A DNA stretch of 7,995 nucleotides from Clostridiales bacterium (GCA_031282095.1 JAITEJ010000142.1:1-7995), one strand, 5' to 3'; positions 1 through 6,589 are shown, numbered from the stretch's first letter. The notes: a model not told the origin generated them from the sequence alone. Made by a program: numbers and translations.

Positions 1-270
1 GTTCCAAAGGTTATTTAACCCGCTTTCCTTGCACCAACCGCCAAAGGTATATCCCGCCTTTGTCGGGGCGGTCGGTGCGGCTATCTTTTTGCCGTCTCTC
101 ACTTTAACCGCCGCAACCGCGCTTCCTCCGTTGCTGTCGAACGTCACCGTATATTCGGTTCCGCTTTGCGGATTTTCCTCTTCGCCGCCGGTGTCGCCGC
201 ACGCCGCCGCCGCGACGGCAATTATTACTGCAAGCAGAACCAACAAAAGCACTCTTATGGGTCTCTTCAT
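1..270 (-). CDS. Surface lipoprotein with InlB B-repeat (N-terminal 90 residues; runs off the window)
   Basis: The gene is cut by the window edge; the start codon and first 90 codons are present. The N-terminus is a lipoprotein signal peptide: basic MKRPIR, a hydrophobic stretch (residues 7-23) and a lipobox ending AAAAC, with Cys24 as the lipidation site. A short acidic, glycine-rich linker (residues 25-37) follows. From about residue 39 comes an InlB B-repeat (Listeria-Bacteroides repeat) with the hallmark segments TVTFDSNGGS, then a KVRDGKKI-like strand, then PTKAGYTFGGW. Such repeats occur in extracellular, membrane-anchored proteins of gut Firmicutes and often serve as spacers or in adhesion; the actual ligand cannot be told. 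The start is supported by AAGGAG about 9 nt upstream (280-286). Immediately upstream is the candidate invertible segment 300-536, which probably controls expression. The rest of the protein, and any enzymatic domain, is not visible. Confidence 0.88.
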   Translation of the reverse strand, partial: MKRPIRVLLLVLLAVIIAVAAAACGDTGGEEENPQSGTEYTVTFDSNGGSAVAAVKVRDGKKIAAPTAPTKAGYTFGGWCKESGLNNLWN

Positions 271-299
271 ACGTTTTTACTCCTTATGCTTAATTTTAA

Positions 300-326
300 T
301 TGCGTATATAATTAAAATATACGCAA
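300..326 (+). repeat. Left 27-bp inverted repeat (candidate recombinase core site)
   Basis: The sequence is a 10-bp arm TTGCGTATAT, a 7-bp core AATTAAA, and the complementary arm ATATACGCAA. It is the exact reverse complement of the repeat at 510-536, including the asymmetric core. Identity stops sharply at both ends. Two inverted arms around a 6-8 bp asymmetric spacer is the usual form of a tyrosine-recombinase crossover site. It lies 13 nt upstream of the ribosome binding site of the lipoprotein gene. Confidence 0.85.
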
Positions 327-469
327 AAAAAGGCGGTTTTAGGCACTGATAGACATTTAGAAGAGAATTTTTAAGGTAACCGAATAACGTGGTAAGCCTA
401 ATTGAGAGCCTGCGATAGACAAAAAGAATGACATTTGTGCAAAGTTTATAAGATTTTGCTGCAAACCTC

Positions 470-498
470 TTGTGTTTTCATTTGCGATAGTATATAAT
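470..498 (+). promoter_or_regulatory. Promoter inside the invertible segment, now facing away from the lipoprotein
   Basis: The -35 box TTGTGT (470-475) and the -10 box TATAAT (493-498, perfect consensus) are separated by 17 bp, with a predicted start near A505, five bases before the right repeat. In the orientation given, the transcript would run rightwards, antisense to the 3' end of the RNase E/G gene. If the segment inverts, the same promoter faces the lipoprotein gene. Confidence 0.6.
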
Positions 499-509
499 CG
501 AATTATCAA

Positions 510-536
510 TTGCGTATATTTTAATTATATACGCAA
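510..536 (-). repeat. Right 27-bp inverted repeat (candidate recombinase core site)
   Basis: Exact reverse complement of 300-326 over all 27 bases. Read on the minus strand it has arm TTGCGTATAT, core AATTAAA and arm ATATACGCAA. Because the core is asymmetric, the two copies are true inverted sites, so recombination between them would invert rather than delete the DNA between. Centre-to-centre distance is 210 bp. It lies about 46 bp beyond the 3' end of the RNase E/G gene. Confidence 0.85.
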
Positions 537-563
537 AACTGTAACGTTTGCGGATTTAAAGTG

Positions 564-581
564 CGCCGAAATAGTGCGGCG
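564..581 (-). terminator. Weak hairpin after the RNase E/G stop codon
   Basis: CGCCG and CGGCG arms with an 8-nt loop begin directly after the RNase E/G stop codon. The minus-strand continuation (CACTTTAAAT) has only a poor U-tract, so this is at best a weak terminator. The plus-strand continuation (TTTAC) is equally poor. Confidence 0.3.
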
Positions 582-582
582 T

Positions 583-2079
583 TTACAGATTTAAGAGTGT
601 ACCGAGGACGTCGGATGAAAAAGAATCGGCGTTTTTAATTTCAAAGCGGTTAATTTCAAATGCGGAATTTTCTTTTAAATAGAGGGTTTTTGAGCCGCCC
701 CTTACGAATTCGCGGTTAAATACATTATATTCTGTCATTTCTTTAGCCAAAGCGGGATTTACAGTAATCACCACGGCGTTACAGGAATTTTTTTCAAAGA
801 ATCGGAGCAATGCTTCCCGGACACGCATCACCAGCACCTCGTCTACAAATACGACGCCGTATCCCTGACAATGGGGGCACTCCTCTACAAACATATCGTT
901 GATGACTGAATATTCCTTACGGCGGGTAATTTCCACAAGACCCAGCTGCGTCATGCCTAACACCTTTGTTTTGACGCGGTCGCGGCTTACGCATTCGGTC
1001 AACTTGGCGATGACGGCGTCGCGGCATTCCTTGCGGCGCATATCTATGAAATCGACTATGACTATACCGCCGATATTGCGCAGCCTTATCTGCGCGGCTA
1101 TTTCCTCGGCAGCCGCCATATTCATATTAAACACCGTGTTCTGCAAGTCGGTTTCGCCCACAAATTTGCCGGTGTTGACGTCTATGACCGTCAACGCTTC
1201 GGTTCTGTCGAAAATAAGATAACCGCCGTTATCCATATTCACACGTCTGTCGAGCATGGTTTTGACTTGAGGAAGTATTCCGCAGCGCGCGAATATGTAT
1301 TCGTTTCCGTCGTAGACCGTTATTATATTAGGGGAAAGCCCGCACCTATGAAGCAATTCTTTTATACGGTCGCGCGCCTGTACGTTGTTTACGACTATTT
1401 CATCAAGATCGGACGTCATAACGTCGCGTATCGTGCGGATAAGTAAATCGCCGTCGGCATAAGCGAGTCCGCGGACGGGCGCGCGTTCGTAATCGGCTTT
1501 TATTCCGCGCCATAGCGCGGTTAAACGGCGCATATCGTTAATTATATCCTCATCGGAGGCATCCTCCGCCACCGTACGCGCGATAAAGCCTATCCCCGGC
1601 TCTGCGTTGACGCGGATTAGTTCCGCCAACGCGGCACGGCGGGCTTGGTCGGTAATTTTCCGCGATACCGAAAAAATCGCGCCGTCCGGCACTATAACCA
1701 CATATCTGCCGGGTAGCGAAATAAGCGGAGAAACGCGCGCGCCTTTCGCGCCGAATTGCTCCTTTACGACTTGACACATCACTACGTTGCCGGGAGAAAG
1801 CTTTATCGGCTCCGGACGGTAAGACGATTCTCCGTCTAAGTCGTTTTTTAACAAATCAAAAACCGGCTCGTCTAAATCTAAATACGCGTTTTTGGCAAGA
1901 CCTATATCAACGAAAGCCGCTCTCATTCCTTGCAGCGTGTTGACGACGCGCCCCTTATATATGTTGCCTACAAGTTTGGGAGCGCGTTCCTTTTCCGCGA
2001 GAAATTCCACTAACTTTCCGTTTTCAACGACGGCGACCGCCGCTCGCGTAGGGTATGTGTCGATGTAAATTTTCTTCAT
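583..2079 (-). CDS. rng: Ribonuclease E/G (RNase G-like, 498 aa)
   Basis: Endoribonuclease of the RNase E/G family, acting in the cytoplasm on AU-rich single-stranded regions in mRNA turnover and rRNA processing. An N-terminal S1 RNA-binding region (about residues 36-125) includes GNIYKGRVVN, AAFVDIG and KGARVSPLISLPGRYVV. The catalytic DNase I-like domain carries TVIDVNTGKFVG with Asp300 and IVIVDFIDM with Asp343, equivalent to the two Mg-binding aspartates of E. coli RNase E. The zinc-link CPHCQGYG (Cys401, Cys404) is intact, as is TQLGLVEITRRK. At 498 aa it matches RNase G and lacks the long C-terminal scaffold of RNase E. The start at 2079 is chosen because homologues begin close to MKKIYID. 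No good Shine-Dalgarno precedes it; a TTG at 2112 with GGAG five bases upstream is an alternative (509 aa). It follows the two radical SAM-linked genes, a common clostridial order, but with a 141-nt gap. Confidence 0.93.
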   Translation of the reverse strand: MKKIYIDTYPTRAAVAVVENGKLVEFLAEKERAPKLVGNIYKGRVVNTLQGMRAAFVDIGLAKNAYLDLDEPVFDLLKNDLDGESSYRPEPIKLSPGNVVMCQVVKEQFGAKGARVSPLISLPGRYVVIVPDGAIFSVSRKITDQARRAALAELIRVNAEPGIGFIARTVAEDASDEDIINDMRRLTALWRGIKADYERAPVRGLAYADGDLLIRTIRDVMTSDLDEIVVNNVQARDRIKELLHRCGLSPNIITVYDGNEYIFARCGILPQVKTMLDRRVNMDNGGYLIFDRTEALTVIDVNTGKFVGETDLQNTVFNMNMAAAEEIAAQIRLRNIGGIVIVDFIDMRRKECRDAVIAKLTECVSRDRVKTKVLGMTQLGLVEITRRKEYSVINDMFVEECPHCQGYGVVFVDEVLVMRVREALLRFFEKNSCNAVVITVNPALAKEMTEYNVFNREFVRGGSKTLYLKENSAFEINRFEIKNADSFSSDVLGTLLNL

Positions 2080-2220
2080 TACTAATATACCGTACCGCCT
2101 TTCGGCGCACAAAAATTCTCCGACGGCGCCGATCCGCCCGAATGCGCACGGCAACCCTTTTCTCTAAGCCGCGAAGCTTTGAACCGAATTAATTCTTCGG
2201 GAGCCGTATAGGTGATTTTA

Positions 2221-2826
2221 TCATATTATTTGCTCAAGCTTGACGACATCGCAGAGATCGTATTCAATGCCGAAATCCGTTTCCAGCTGCCTCAGCAGTC
2301 TGTCCGGCCGCAGCACCTCCGCGCCGGCGGCAAGCGTAAACAAAAAAGCGTTTCCGCTGCGTTCGATTTTATGAATAAGCGCGCCCGCGTCCTTGACGAC
2401 GGTTTCTCCCTTTTGCGTATGGGAAACAAAGTAGCTCCCGTTTATCGCGGCTATTTTGTCCAACGCGGCAGGGTCTCCCTTAATCTCCGCGCGATACACG
2501 AACGCTTTAACCTTTCCCGCAAAATTAGGGTTTTTATCGGCATATTCAGCGGAAATTCCCTTTAAACCGTCGGGCGCGGCGGCGTTGTAACGACGCAAAA
2601 ATTCTTCCGGAGTAAACCCCGGGACATCCGCCGTCATGTATTCCGCGACGCTGCCGAGTCCAAGCGCGATCGGCGGTGAAAAATATAAGTTCATGTGCGG
2701 ATTGAATCCTTGCGAAAATGTCGGCTCCAATCCCGCACGCCTCATTATGCGCCCCATATGGCGGAGCACGTCGATATGCGACATATAGCGCGCGGTTCCC
2801 GTTTTGCGGTATTTTAAAACTATCAT
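2221..2826 (-). CDS. Radical SAM-linked protein of the TIGR03936 / DUF2344 family
   Basis: The 201-residue protein has the family's N-terminal signature: KYRKTGTARYMSHIDVLR, then RRAGLEPTFSQGFNPHMNLYFSPPIALGLGSVAEY (residues about 5-65, described here in parts), and a less conserved C-terminal half. The family name reflects its almost constant occurrence beside, or fused to, the TIGR03960-type radical SAM protein; its biochemical role is not established. The start codon lies 6 nt after the stop codon of that upstream radical SAM gene, and the GGCGG just before it is part of that gene's last codons, so translation is probably coupled. The next gene downstream is RNase E/G after 141 nt. Linkage to RNase and usually ribosomal protein genes suggests an RNA- or ribosome-related role, but that is inference. 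Length is near the usual 200-240 aa, so it looks intact. Confidence 0.9.
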   Translation of the reverse strand: MIVLKYRKTGTARYMSHIDVLRHMGRIMRRAGLEPTFSQGFNPHMNLYFSPPIALGLGSVAEYMTADVPGFTPEEFLRRYNAAAPDGLKGISAEYADKNPNFAGKVKAFVYRAEIKGDPAALDKIAAINGSYFVSHTQKGETVVKDAGALIHKIERSGNAFLFTLAAGAEVLRPDRLLRQLETDFGIEYDLCDVVKLEQII

Positions 2827-2832
2827 AGTCGA

Positions 2833-4704
2833 TCAAACGCCGCCCTTTAGGCATTCGCCCAACTTATTCGCTCCGCAACCGTTACACCCTTCCCGGCAAT
2901 TACCGGTTACGAGTCCTTTAAGCCCGCGTTCGCGTTCGGCAAGCAGATAATCGCGGTTTATTCCCGTGTCGATAAAATCCCACGGAAGCGGCCGATCGAC
3001 GGGAATTTCCTCCGTATAGTCGTCCATATTTACTCCCGCGGCGGTGAACGCGCGTTCCCATCGTTTAAAATCGAAACTTTCCGTCCAGCCGTCGAATTTA
3101 CAGCCGTTTGCGTAAGCCGACTCTATGACGGCGGCCAATCTGCCGTCGCCGCGCGCCAACACCGCTTCCAAAACAGAGGTTTCGGCGTCGTGCCAATTGA
3201 AACTCACGCCCTTGACGGCGCGAAGTCTGTCGCGTAGATAATATTGTTTCATACGCATTTCATCTGCGCCTATCTGCCGTTCCCATTGAAAAGGAGTGAC
3301 GGGTTTCGGAATAAACACCGAGCAGCTTACCGAAACCGTCAAATCTTTGCGCCCCGTGGTCTGCGCGTAAAGAGAGCGCAGCCGCCGGCAAATATCGACT
3401 ATTCCGTTTAAGTCATCTTCCGTTTCCGTGGGAAGCCCAAGCATGAAATAAAGCTTAACGCTGCGGTAACCCGCCTCAAACGCCGACGCTATATTATCAA
3501 TATCACCGTCGGTTATGTTTTTATTTATTACGTTGCGCAGGCGCTGAGTACCCGCCTCAGGCGCGAAGGTCAGCGAACTTTTCCGCGTATATCCGGCGAG
3601 CTTTCCGTCAAAGCTGCTCAGCCTCAGCGACGGCAACGCTATGTGAACGTGCTTTCTGTCGGTAAACGGCTTTAATTCTTCCACCGCCTCGATCAGATGC
3701 GTGTAATCTCCGGTTGACAGACTTGACATCGTCAATTCCTCAAAGCCCGTATTTTCAATAATGATTTTTGAGCATCTGACCACTGTTTCCGTGCTTTTTT
3801 CGCGCAAAGGACGGTAATAAAAGCCCGCCTGACAAAAACGGCAGCCGCTTCCGCATCCTCTGTAAAGTTCCATAACCGCGCGGTCGTGGACCGCTTCGAT
3901 ATTCGGCACAATGGGAGAAAGCGGATATGTAATACTGTCCAAATCGCGCACCGTCGCTTTAACGACACTGTTCGGCGCGCGCGCTTCCGAACATTCGAAA
4001 ACAGTTTTCTCTTGATCCTCGGAAAAAGCCGCCGATTGTTCATTTTCGGTTTTCGCACGGTTGCGCATATCCGAAAAATGAGACGGCGCGTAAACGCCCT
4101 GTATTTCCGATGCGCGCTCAAGCAACCAATCCCTTCCCCGTCCGAATTGCTTACATTCATCCGCAAGCTTTGCCAGCGACACAACCGCCTCCTCGCCTTC
4201 ACCGACTACGACGAGATCGAAAAAAGCTTCAAACGGGCGGGGATTGACCGTACACGGTCCTCCCGCGACGAGAAGAGGGTATTTTCCGCCGCGTCTGTCC
4301 GCGGCTCTGAACGGTATGCCGGCAAGGTCGAGCATGTACAGCAAATTTGTGTATAATAACTCGTACTGCAGTGAAAACCCAACGATATCAAATTCGACAA
4401 GCGGCGTCTTGCTCTCAAGTGAAAACAGGGGAATGCCGTTTTTCCGCATCTCAAGCGCCATATCCTCCTTTACGGCATAGCAACGCTCAGCCGTCCATTC
4501 CGGCAGCTTATTTACAACATCGTAAAGTATGGCGACGCCCAGATTGCTCATTCCTATCTCATAGAGATCGGGAAAACAAAACGCAAATTTGTTCCGTGCG
4601 GACATTTTTTTTAAATCGGGTATGTTAAACTCACCCCCGGTATAACGCGCGGGTTTTTCTACGTTTAACAATACCTTGTTTATGCGTTGTTCCAATATCG
4701 TCAT
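2833..4704 (-). CDS. Radical SAM protein of the TIGR03960 family with N-terminal B12-binding-like domain
   Basis: The 623-residue protein has three parts. Residues about 38-180 form a B12-binding-like Rossmann region (FPDLYEIGMSNLG, DIVGFSLQYE, LVAGGPCTVNP, VVGEGEEAV). The radical SAM core follows, with the iron-sulfur motif C284-x3-C288-x2-C291 in YRGCGSGCRFCQAGF, then LSTGDY, FAPEAGTQRLR and KLYFMLGLPTET. The C-terminus has a cysteine cluster (Cys603, Cys607, Cys610, Cys618) that could hold a second cluster or metal. The enzyme should cleave S-adenosylmethionine to make a 5'-deoxyadenosyl radical; its substrate is unknown, and cobalamin binding is not proven by sequence alone. A charged insertion (residues about 209-248) precedes the core. 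It heads the group with the DUF2344 partner (6-nt gap) and RNase E/G. No Shine-Dalgarno is visible, and an intrinsic terminator ends about 25 nt before the ATG, an odd arrangement suggesting leader control. The conserved KPARYTGGE at residue 17 rules out the next in-frame ATG. Confidence 0.9.
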   Translation of the reverse strand: MTILEQRINKVLLNVEKPARYTGGEFNIPDLKKMSARNKFAFCFPDLYEIGMSNLGVAILYDVVNKLPEWTAERCYAVKEDMALEMRKNGIPLFSLESKTPLVEFDIVGFSLQYELLYTNLLYMLDLAGIPFRAADRRGGKYPLLVAGGPCTVNPRPFEAFFDLVVVGEGEEAVVSLAKLADECKQFGRGRDWLLERASEIQGVYAPSHFSDMRNRAKTENEQSAAFSEDQEKTVFECSEARAPNSVVKATVRDLDSITYPLSPIVPNIEAVHDRAVMELYRGCGSGCRFCQAGFYYRPLREKSTETVVRCSKIIIENTGFEELTMSSLSTGDYTHLIEAVEELKPFTDRKHVHIALPSLRLSSFDGKLAGYTRKSSLTFAPEAGTQRLRNVINKNITDGDIDNIASAFEAGYRSVKLYFMLGLPTETEDDLNGIVDICRRLRSLYAQTTGRKDLTVSVSCSVFIPKPVTPFQWERQIGADEMRMKQYYLRDRLRAVKGVSFNWHDAETSVLEAVLARGDGRLAAVIESAYANGCKFDGWTESFDFKRWERAFTAAGVNMDDYTEEIPVDRPLPWDFIDTGINRDYLLAERERGLKGLVTGNCREGCNGCGANKLGECLKGGV

Positions 4705-4728
4705 GAAAAAAACGGCGCAAAATCACGC

Positions 4729-4751
4729 AAAAAACGACGGATAAGCCGTCG
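4729..4751 (-). terminator. Intrinsic terminator in the leader of the radical SAM operon
   Basis: On the minus strand a 6-bp stem (CGACGG, 5-nt loop CTTAT, CCGTCG) is followed at once by six T residues and then further T-rich sequence. The T-tract ends about 25 nt before the ATG at 4704. No promoter fits between terminator and ATG, so transcription of the downstream operon apparently has to read through it. It may act as an attenuator, or it may simply end the transcript of the upstream HTH gene or a small RNA. Confidence 0.72.
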
Positions 4752-4768
4752 GTATCAATTTAAGAAAC

Positions 4769-4932
4769 AAGTAAGTTCCTTCTTTTGAACGGGGATTACC
4801 CGCGCCGGTACCGCCAAAGCGATTGCCGCAGGCGGGTTGTCTGCGGCAATCTGCCGATGGCAAACCGTTGACTGTAAAAACTGTTCCTCGCAAAATAAAG
4901 GCGAAGTCTCGCATTCGGCAAGGAACAAACTT
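4769..4932 (-). other. Candidate structured leader or small RNA upstream of the radical SAM operon
   Basis: The 4705-5109 gap holds no convincing gene but several paired segments. A long-range stem joins 4769-4781 with 4920-4932 (7 bp plus 4 bp around a 2x2 internal loop). Inside is a perfect 10-bp hairpin, GATTGCCGCA at 4821-4830 with TGCGGCAATC at 4842-4851, loop 11 nt. A further 6-bp pairing, TGCCGA with TCGGCA, would make a branched fold. Further upstream are an 8-bp hairpin at 4967-4988 (loop 6) and a 6-bp hairpin at 5056-5076. With the terminator at 4729-4751 this has the shape of a regulatory leader or an independent RNA. It does not match tmRNA, RNase P RNA, SRP RNA or the cobalamin riboswitch as I know their conserved motifs. 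Confidence 0.38.
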
Positions 4933-5109
4933 TATACGTTCTTCCGCGCCGTGAAGAGATTTCGCGGCGGCGTATTATGTTACGCCGCTTCGAAGGTACG
5001 CCTCCGCACGGCACGGATAAACGGCAAAGGACGTTTAAACGGTATACAATACCTGTACGGCATTTTACACGCCGTATTAAATCGACCTTTTTTTCTATTC
5101 GGTCAGAGC

Positions 5110-5340
5110 TTATTCGTCCGCTACGTACCAATCCAACAATTCGTTGGGGGAGATACCGTATATTTCGCAAATCTTAAGAACGAAAAACAGACTGGGTTCC
5201 GTGCGTCCCTGTTCCCAACTGGCGTAACCGGACGGGGTGATGCCGAGGATTTCGGCGGTTTCTCTTTGCGTACGCTGTGAAATGCGGCGCAGGTCGTTGA
5301 GTTTCTTTGATAACGTCTTTAATTTTTCAAGTTTATTCAT
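5110..5340 (-). CDS. XRE-family helix-turn-helix regulator, 76 aa
   Basis: A small protein made almost entirely of one HTH_3/XRE DNA-binding domain. The five-helix fold can be followed from about residue 12 to 70. TQRETAEILG (24-33) is the first HTH helix, then ITPSGYASWEQGRTEPS (34-50) contains the turn and recognition helix with the typical W-E-x-G-R-x-x-P pattern, and LFFVLKICEIYGISPNELLD closes the domain. No ligand-binding or protease domain is present, so it probably acts as a simple dimeric repressor or activator, possibly on its own promoter. The start has a weak GAGAAAAG ribosome site about 6 nt upstream, and a promoter is predicted at 5382-5411. It sits between the sugar kinase (about 300 nt upstream) and the structured leader of the radical SAM operon. 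Its target is unknown. Confidence 0.85.
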   Translation of the reverse strand: MNKLEKLKTLSKKLNDLRRISQRTQRETAEILGITPSGYASWEQGRTEPSLFFVLKICEIYGISPNELLDWYVADE

Positions 5341-5381
5341 AATTCTTTTCTCGCGTGCGGCTTAAATATAATACGCCGCAG

Positions 5382-5411
5382 TATTTAGTTTACGGCTGAC
5401 AACGGTGACAA
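5382..5411 (-). promoter_or_regulatory. Promoter for the HTH regulator gene
   Basis: Minus-strand -35 box TTGTCA (5406-5411), 18-bp spacer, -10 box TAAATA (5382-5387), giving a start near 5375 and a 5' leader of about 35 nt. A second TTGTCA (5397-5402) and a TATTAT (5368-5373) also exist, but their spacing of 23 bp is too long. Confidence 0.45.
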
Positions 5412-5641
5412 TGACCGCAACCGCCGCAAACCGGGGGCTATAATAATACCTTATTTTAGAGGGAAGTACACGCTTTTTGCCGCGTTTCCTTCCGATTTTC
5501 GACCGCGAACCGCCGGATTTATCCGATCTGTCCGTCGGTCTACAACTTACGAAGTCCTATTCCTTTTCAGCTCCGCTTCCTCTCCGCCGATACCCGCGGC
5601 TTAAAGGAAACACGCCCGCAAGACTCCGCCGTAAACGAACG
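5412..5641. other. Intergenic region between sugar kinase and HTH regulator; no gene seen
   Basis: No coding sequence with a plausible start or recognisable protein lies here on either strand. One possible long-range pairing joins 5482-5491 with 5604-5615 (7 bp plus 3 bp around a 2-nt bulge), enclosing smaller hairpins such as CGGA/TCCG near 5515-5525. No U-tract follows, so I see no clear terminator for the kinase gene. Confidence 0.4.
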
Positions 5642-6589
5642 CTAAACTCCCATACATAATGACGCCGCGCCGATTATACCCGCATCGTTTAAAAGTTCCG
5701 CGCGTACGATCTTAATTTTGGGGTTATAACCGCGTCCGTAAACATATTTATCCGCGTAACGCTGCAAGGGCTTTATTATATAATCGCCCTCGTTCGATAT
5801 ACCGCCGCCTATTATAACTATTTCGGGATAGAAAAGGTTGCAAAGATTAACCAACCCCATTCCCACGTATTCAAGATAGCGCTTTACCGTTCTTTGACCG
5901 ACCTTACAGCCTTGCTTTGCGGCATCGAACGCCGTACGTCCCGTTACGCCTTCCGCCGCCAATCCGGCCGTCAACGAGTTCGGAAACCTCTCAACGGCCC
6001 TTTTGGTCTGTCTTATGAGGGCAGTCGCCGACGCGTATGCCTCCCAATGTCCCCTAAAGCCGCAACCGCATTCGTCGCCGCCTTTTATTATTGTCATATG
6101 CCCCGCTTCCGCTCCCGCGGTAAAGCCGCCTTCAAACAGCTTTCCGTCCGCGATAATGCCGGAACCTACTCCCGTACCCAGGGTCACCATGACCGTGTTC
6201 TGCGCGCCGCGTCCCGCTCCAAACCGCGTTTCTCCCAACGCCGCGCAATTTGCATCGTTGCTGATTTTTATATTTTCGAAACCGAGTATTTCGCGCAGTT
6301 TCTCAACCAGCCCGACGTCAATCAGATTTATATTGCAGCAATAACGGACAACTCCGCGCTTGCCGTCGACCGAACCGGGTATACCAATTCCGACGCCGGA
6401 TAACTCCGACGTCGTAAGTCCGTTTTCCGCGAGTATTTCCTTCACAAAGTCGGCTATTGCCCAAACAATGCTTAGGGTCGGTTCATCGGGCTTAGTCGTG
6501 AACGCCTTTTTAAAATGTAATTTCCCGTTTTCGTCGACAAGACCCGCTTTGATGCTCGTTCCGCCTATGTCTATGCCGATATAGTTCAT
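5642..6589 (-). CDS. ROK-family sugar kinase (probable glucokinase), 315 aa
   Basis: Cytoplasmic ATP-dependent sugar kinase of the ROK family, probably phosphorylating glucose or a related hexose such as an N-acetylated amino sugar. The N-terminal phosphate-binding motif is GIDIGGTSIKAGLV (residues 5-18). The catalytic base is Asp112 in NDANCAALGE. The second phosphate motif TLGTGVGSG is at 136-144, GAEAGHM (159-165) supplies sugar-contacting Glu161 and zinc-binding His164, and the adenosine segment IIGGGISNEGD is near 259-269. The zinc motif reads CGCGFRGHWE (174-183): the usual CxCGxxGCxE has its third cysteine replaced by His181, which could still bind zinc. No HTH domain is present, so it is a kinase rather than a NagC/XylR-type repressor. 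The start is fixed by AGAGGTGA (6593-6600). It has its own promoter (6735-6763) and a leader of about 139 nt with a hairpin. Sugar specificity is not decided by the sequence. Confidence 0.92.
   Translation of the reverse strand: MNYIGIDIGGTSIKAGLVDENGKLHFKKAFTTKPDEPTLSIVWAIADFVKEILAENGLTTSELSGVGIGIPGSVDGKRGVVRYCCNINLIDVGLVEKLREILGFENIKISNDANCAALGETRFGAGRGAQNTVMVTLGTGVGSGIIADGKLFEGGFTAGAEAGHMTIIKGGDECGCGFRGHWEAYASATALIRQTKRAVERFPNSLTAGLAAEGVTGRTAFDAAKQGCKVGQRTVKRYLEYVGMGLVNLCNLFYPEIVIIGGGISNEGDYIIKPLQRYADKYVYGRGYNPKIKIVRAELLNDAGIIGAASLCMGV

Larger units (their letters stand above)
300..536. other. Candidate invertible promoter segment (inverton) upstream of the lipoprotein gene
   Basis: This 237-bp non-coding segment is bounded by exact 27-bp inverted repeats and sits directly upstream of a surface lipoprotein gene. 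The 183 bp between the repeats contain one good promoter (470-498, plus strand), which points away from the lipoprotein in this assembly. I found no comparable promoter facing the lipoprotein. Inversion would put the promoter about 61 nt before the lipoprotein ATG, transcribing through the repeat and the native AAGGAG. Size, repeat length and placement resemble known phase-variable switches of surface genes in Clostridia and Bacteroides. No recombinase is encoded in the window. Alternatives are a small non-autonomous transposable element with 27-bp terminal repeats, or two operators for a looping repressor. The exact inverted match of the asymmetric core argues against independent operators. 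Confidence 0.62.

Noticed and set aside
300..536. Reading the two 27-bp palindromes as looping operators, since their centres are 210 bp apart, about 20 helical turns.
   Set aside because: Independent operators would not need to share the same asymmetric 7-bp core in exact inverted orientation; a recombination model explains this better. It is kept only as an alternative.
899..1222. Plus-strand open frames inside RNase E/G, the radical SAM gene and the kinase.
   Set aside because: They are shadows of clearly conserved minus-strand genes.
4801..4815. Minus-strand GGCGGTACCGGCGCG resembles the T-box sequence AGGGTGGNACCGCG and lies upstream of a terminator.
   Set aside because: It has mismatches and an inserted base, no matching specifier stem was found, and the downstream gene is not an aminoacyl-tRNA synthetase or amino acid gene.
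4723..4914. A 63-codon minus-strand frame upstream of the radical SAM gene.
   Set aside because: It spans the hairpins and the intrinsic terminator and reads as non-coding translation without a ribosome site.
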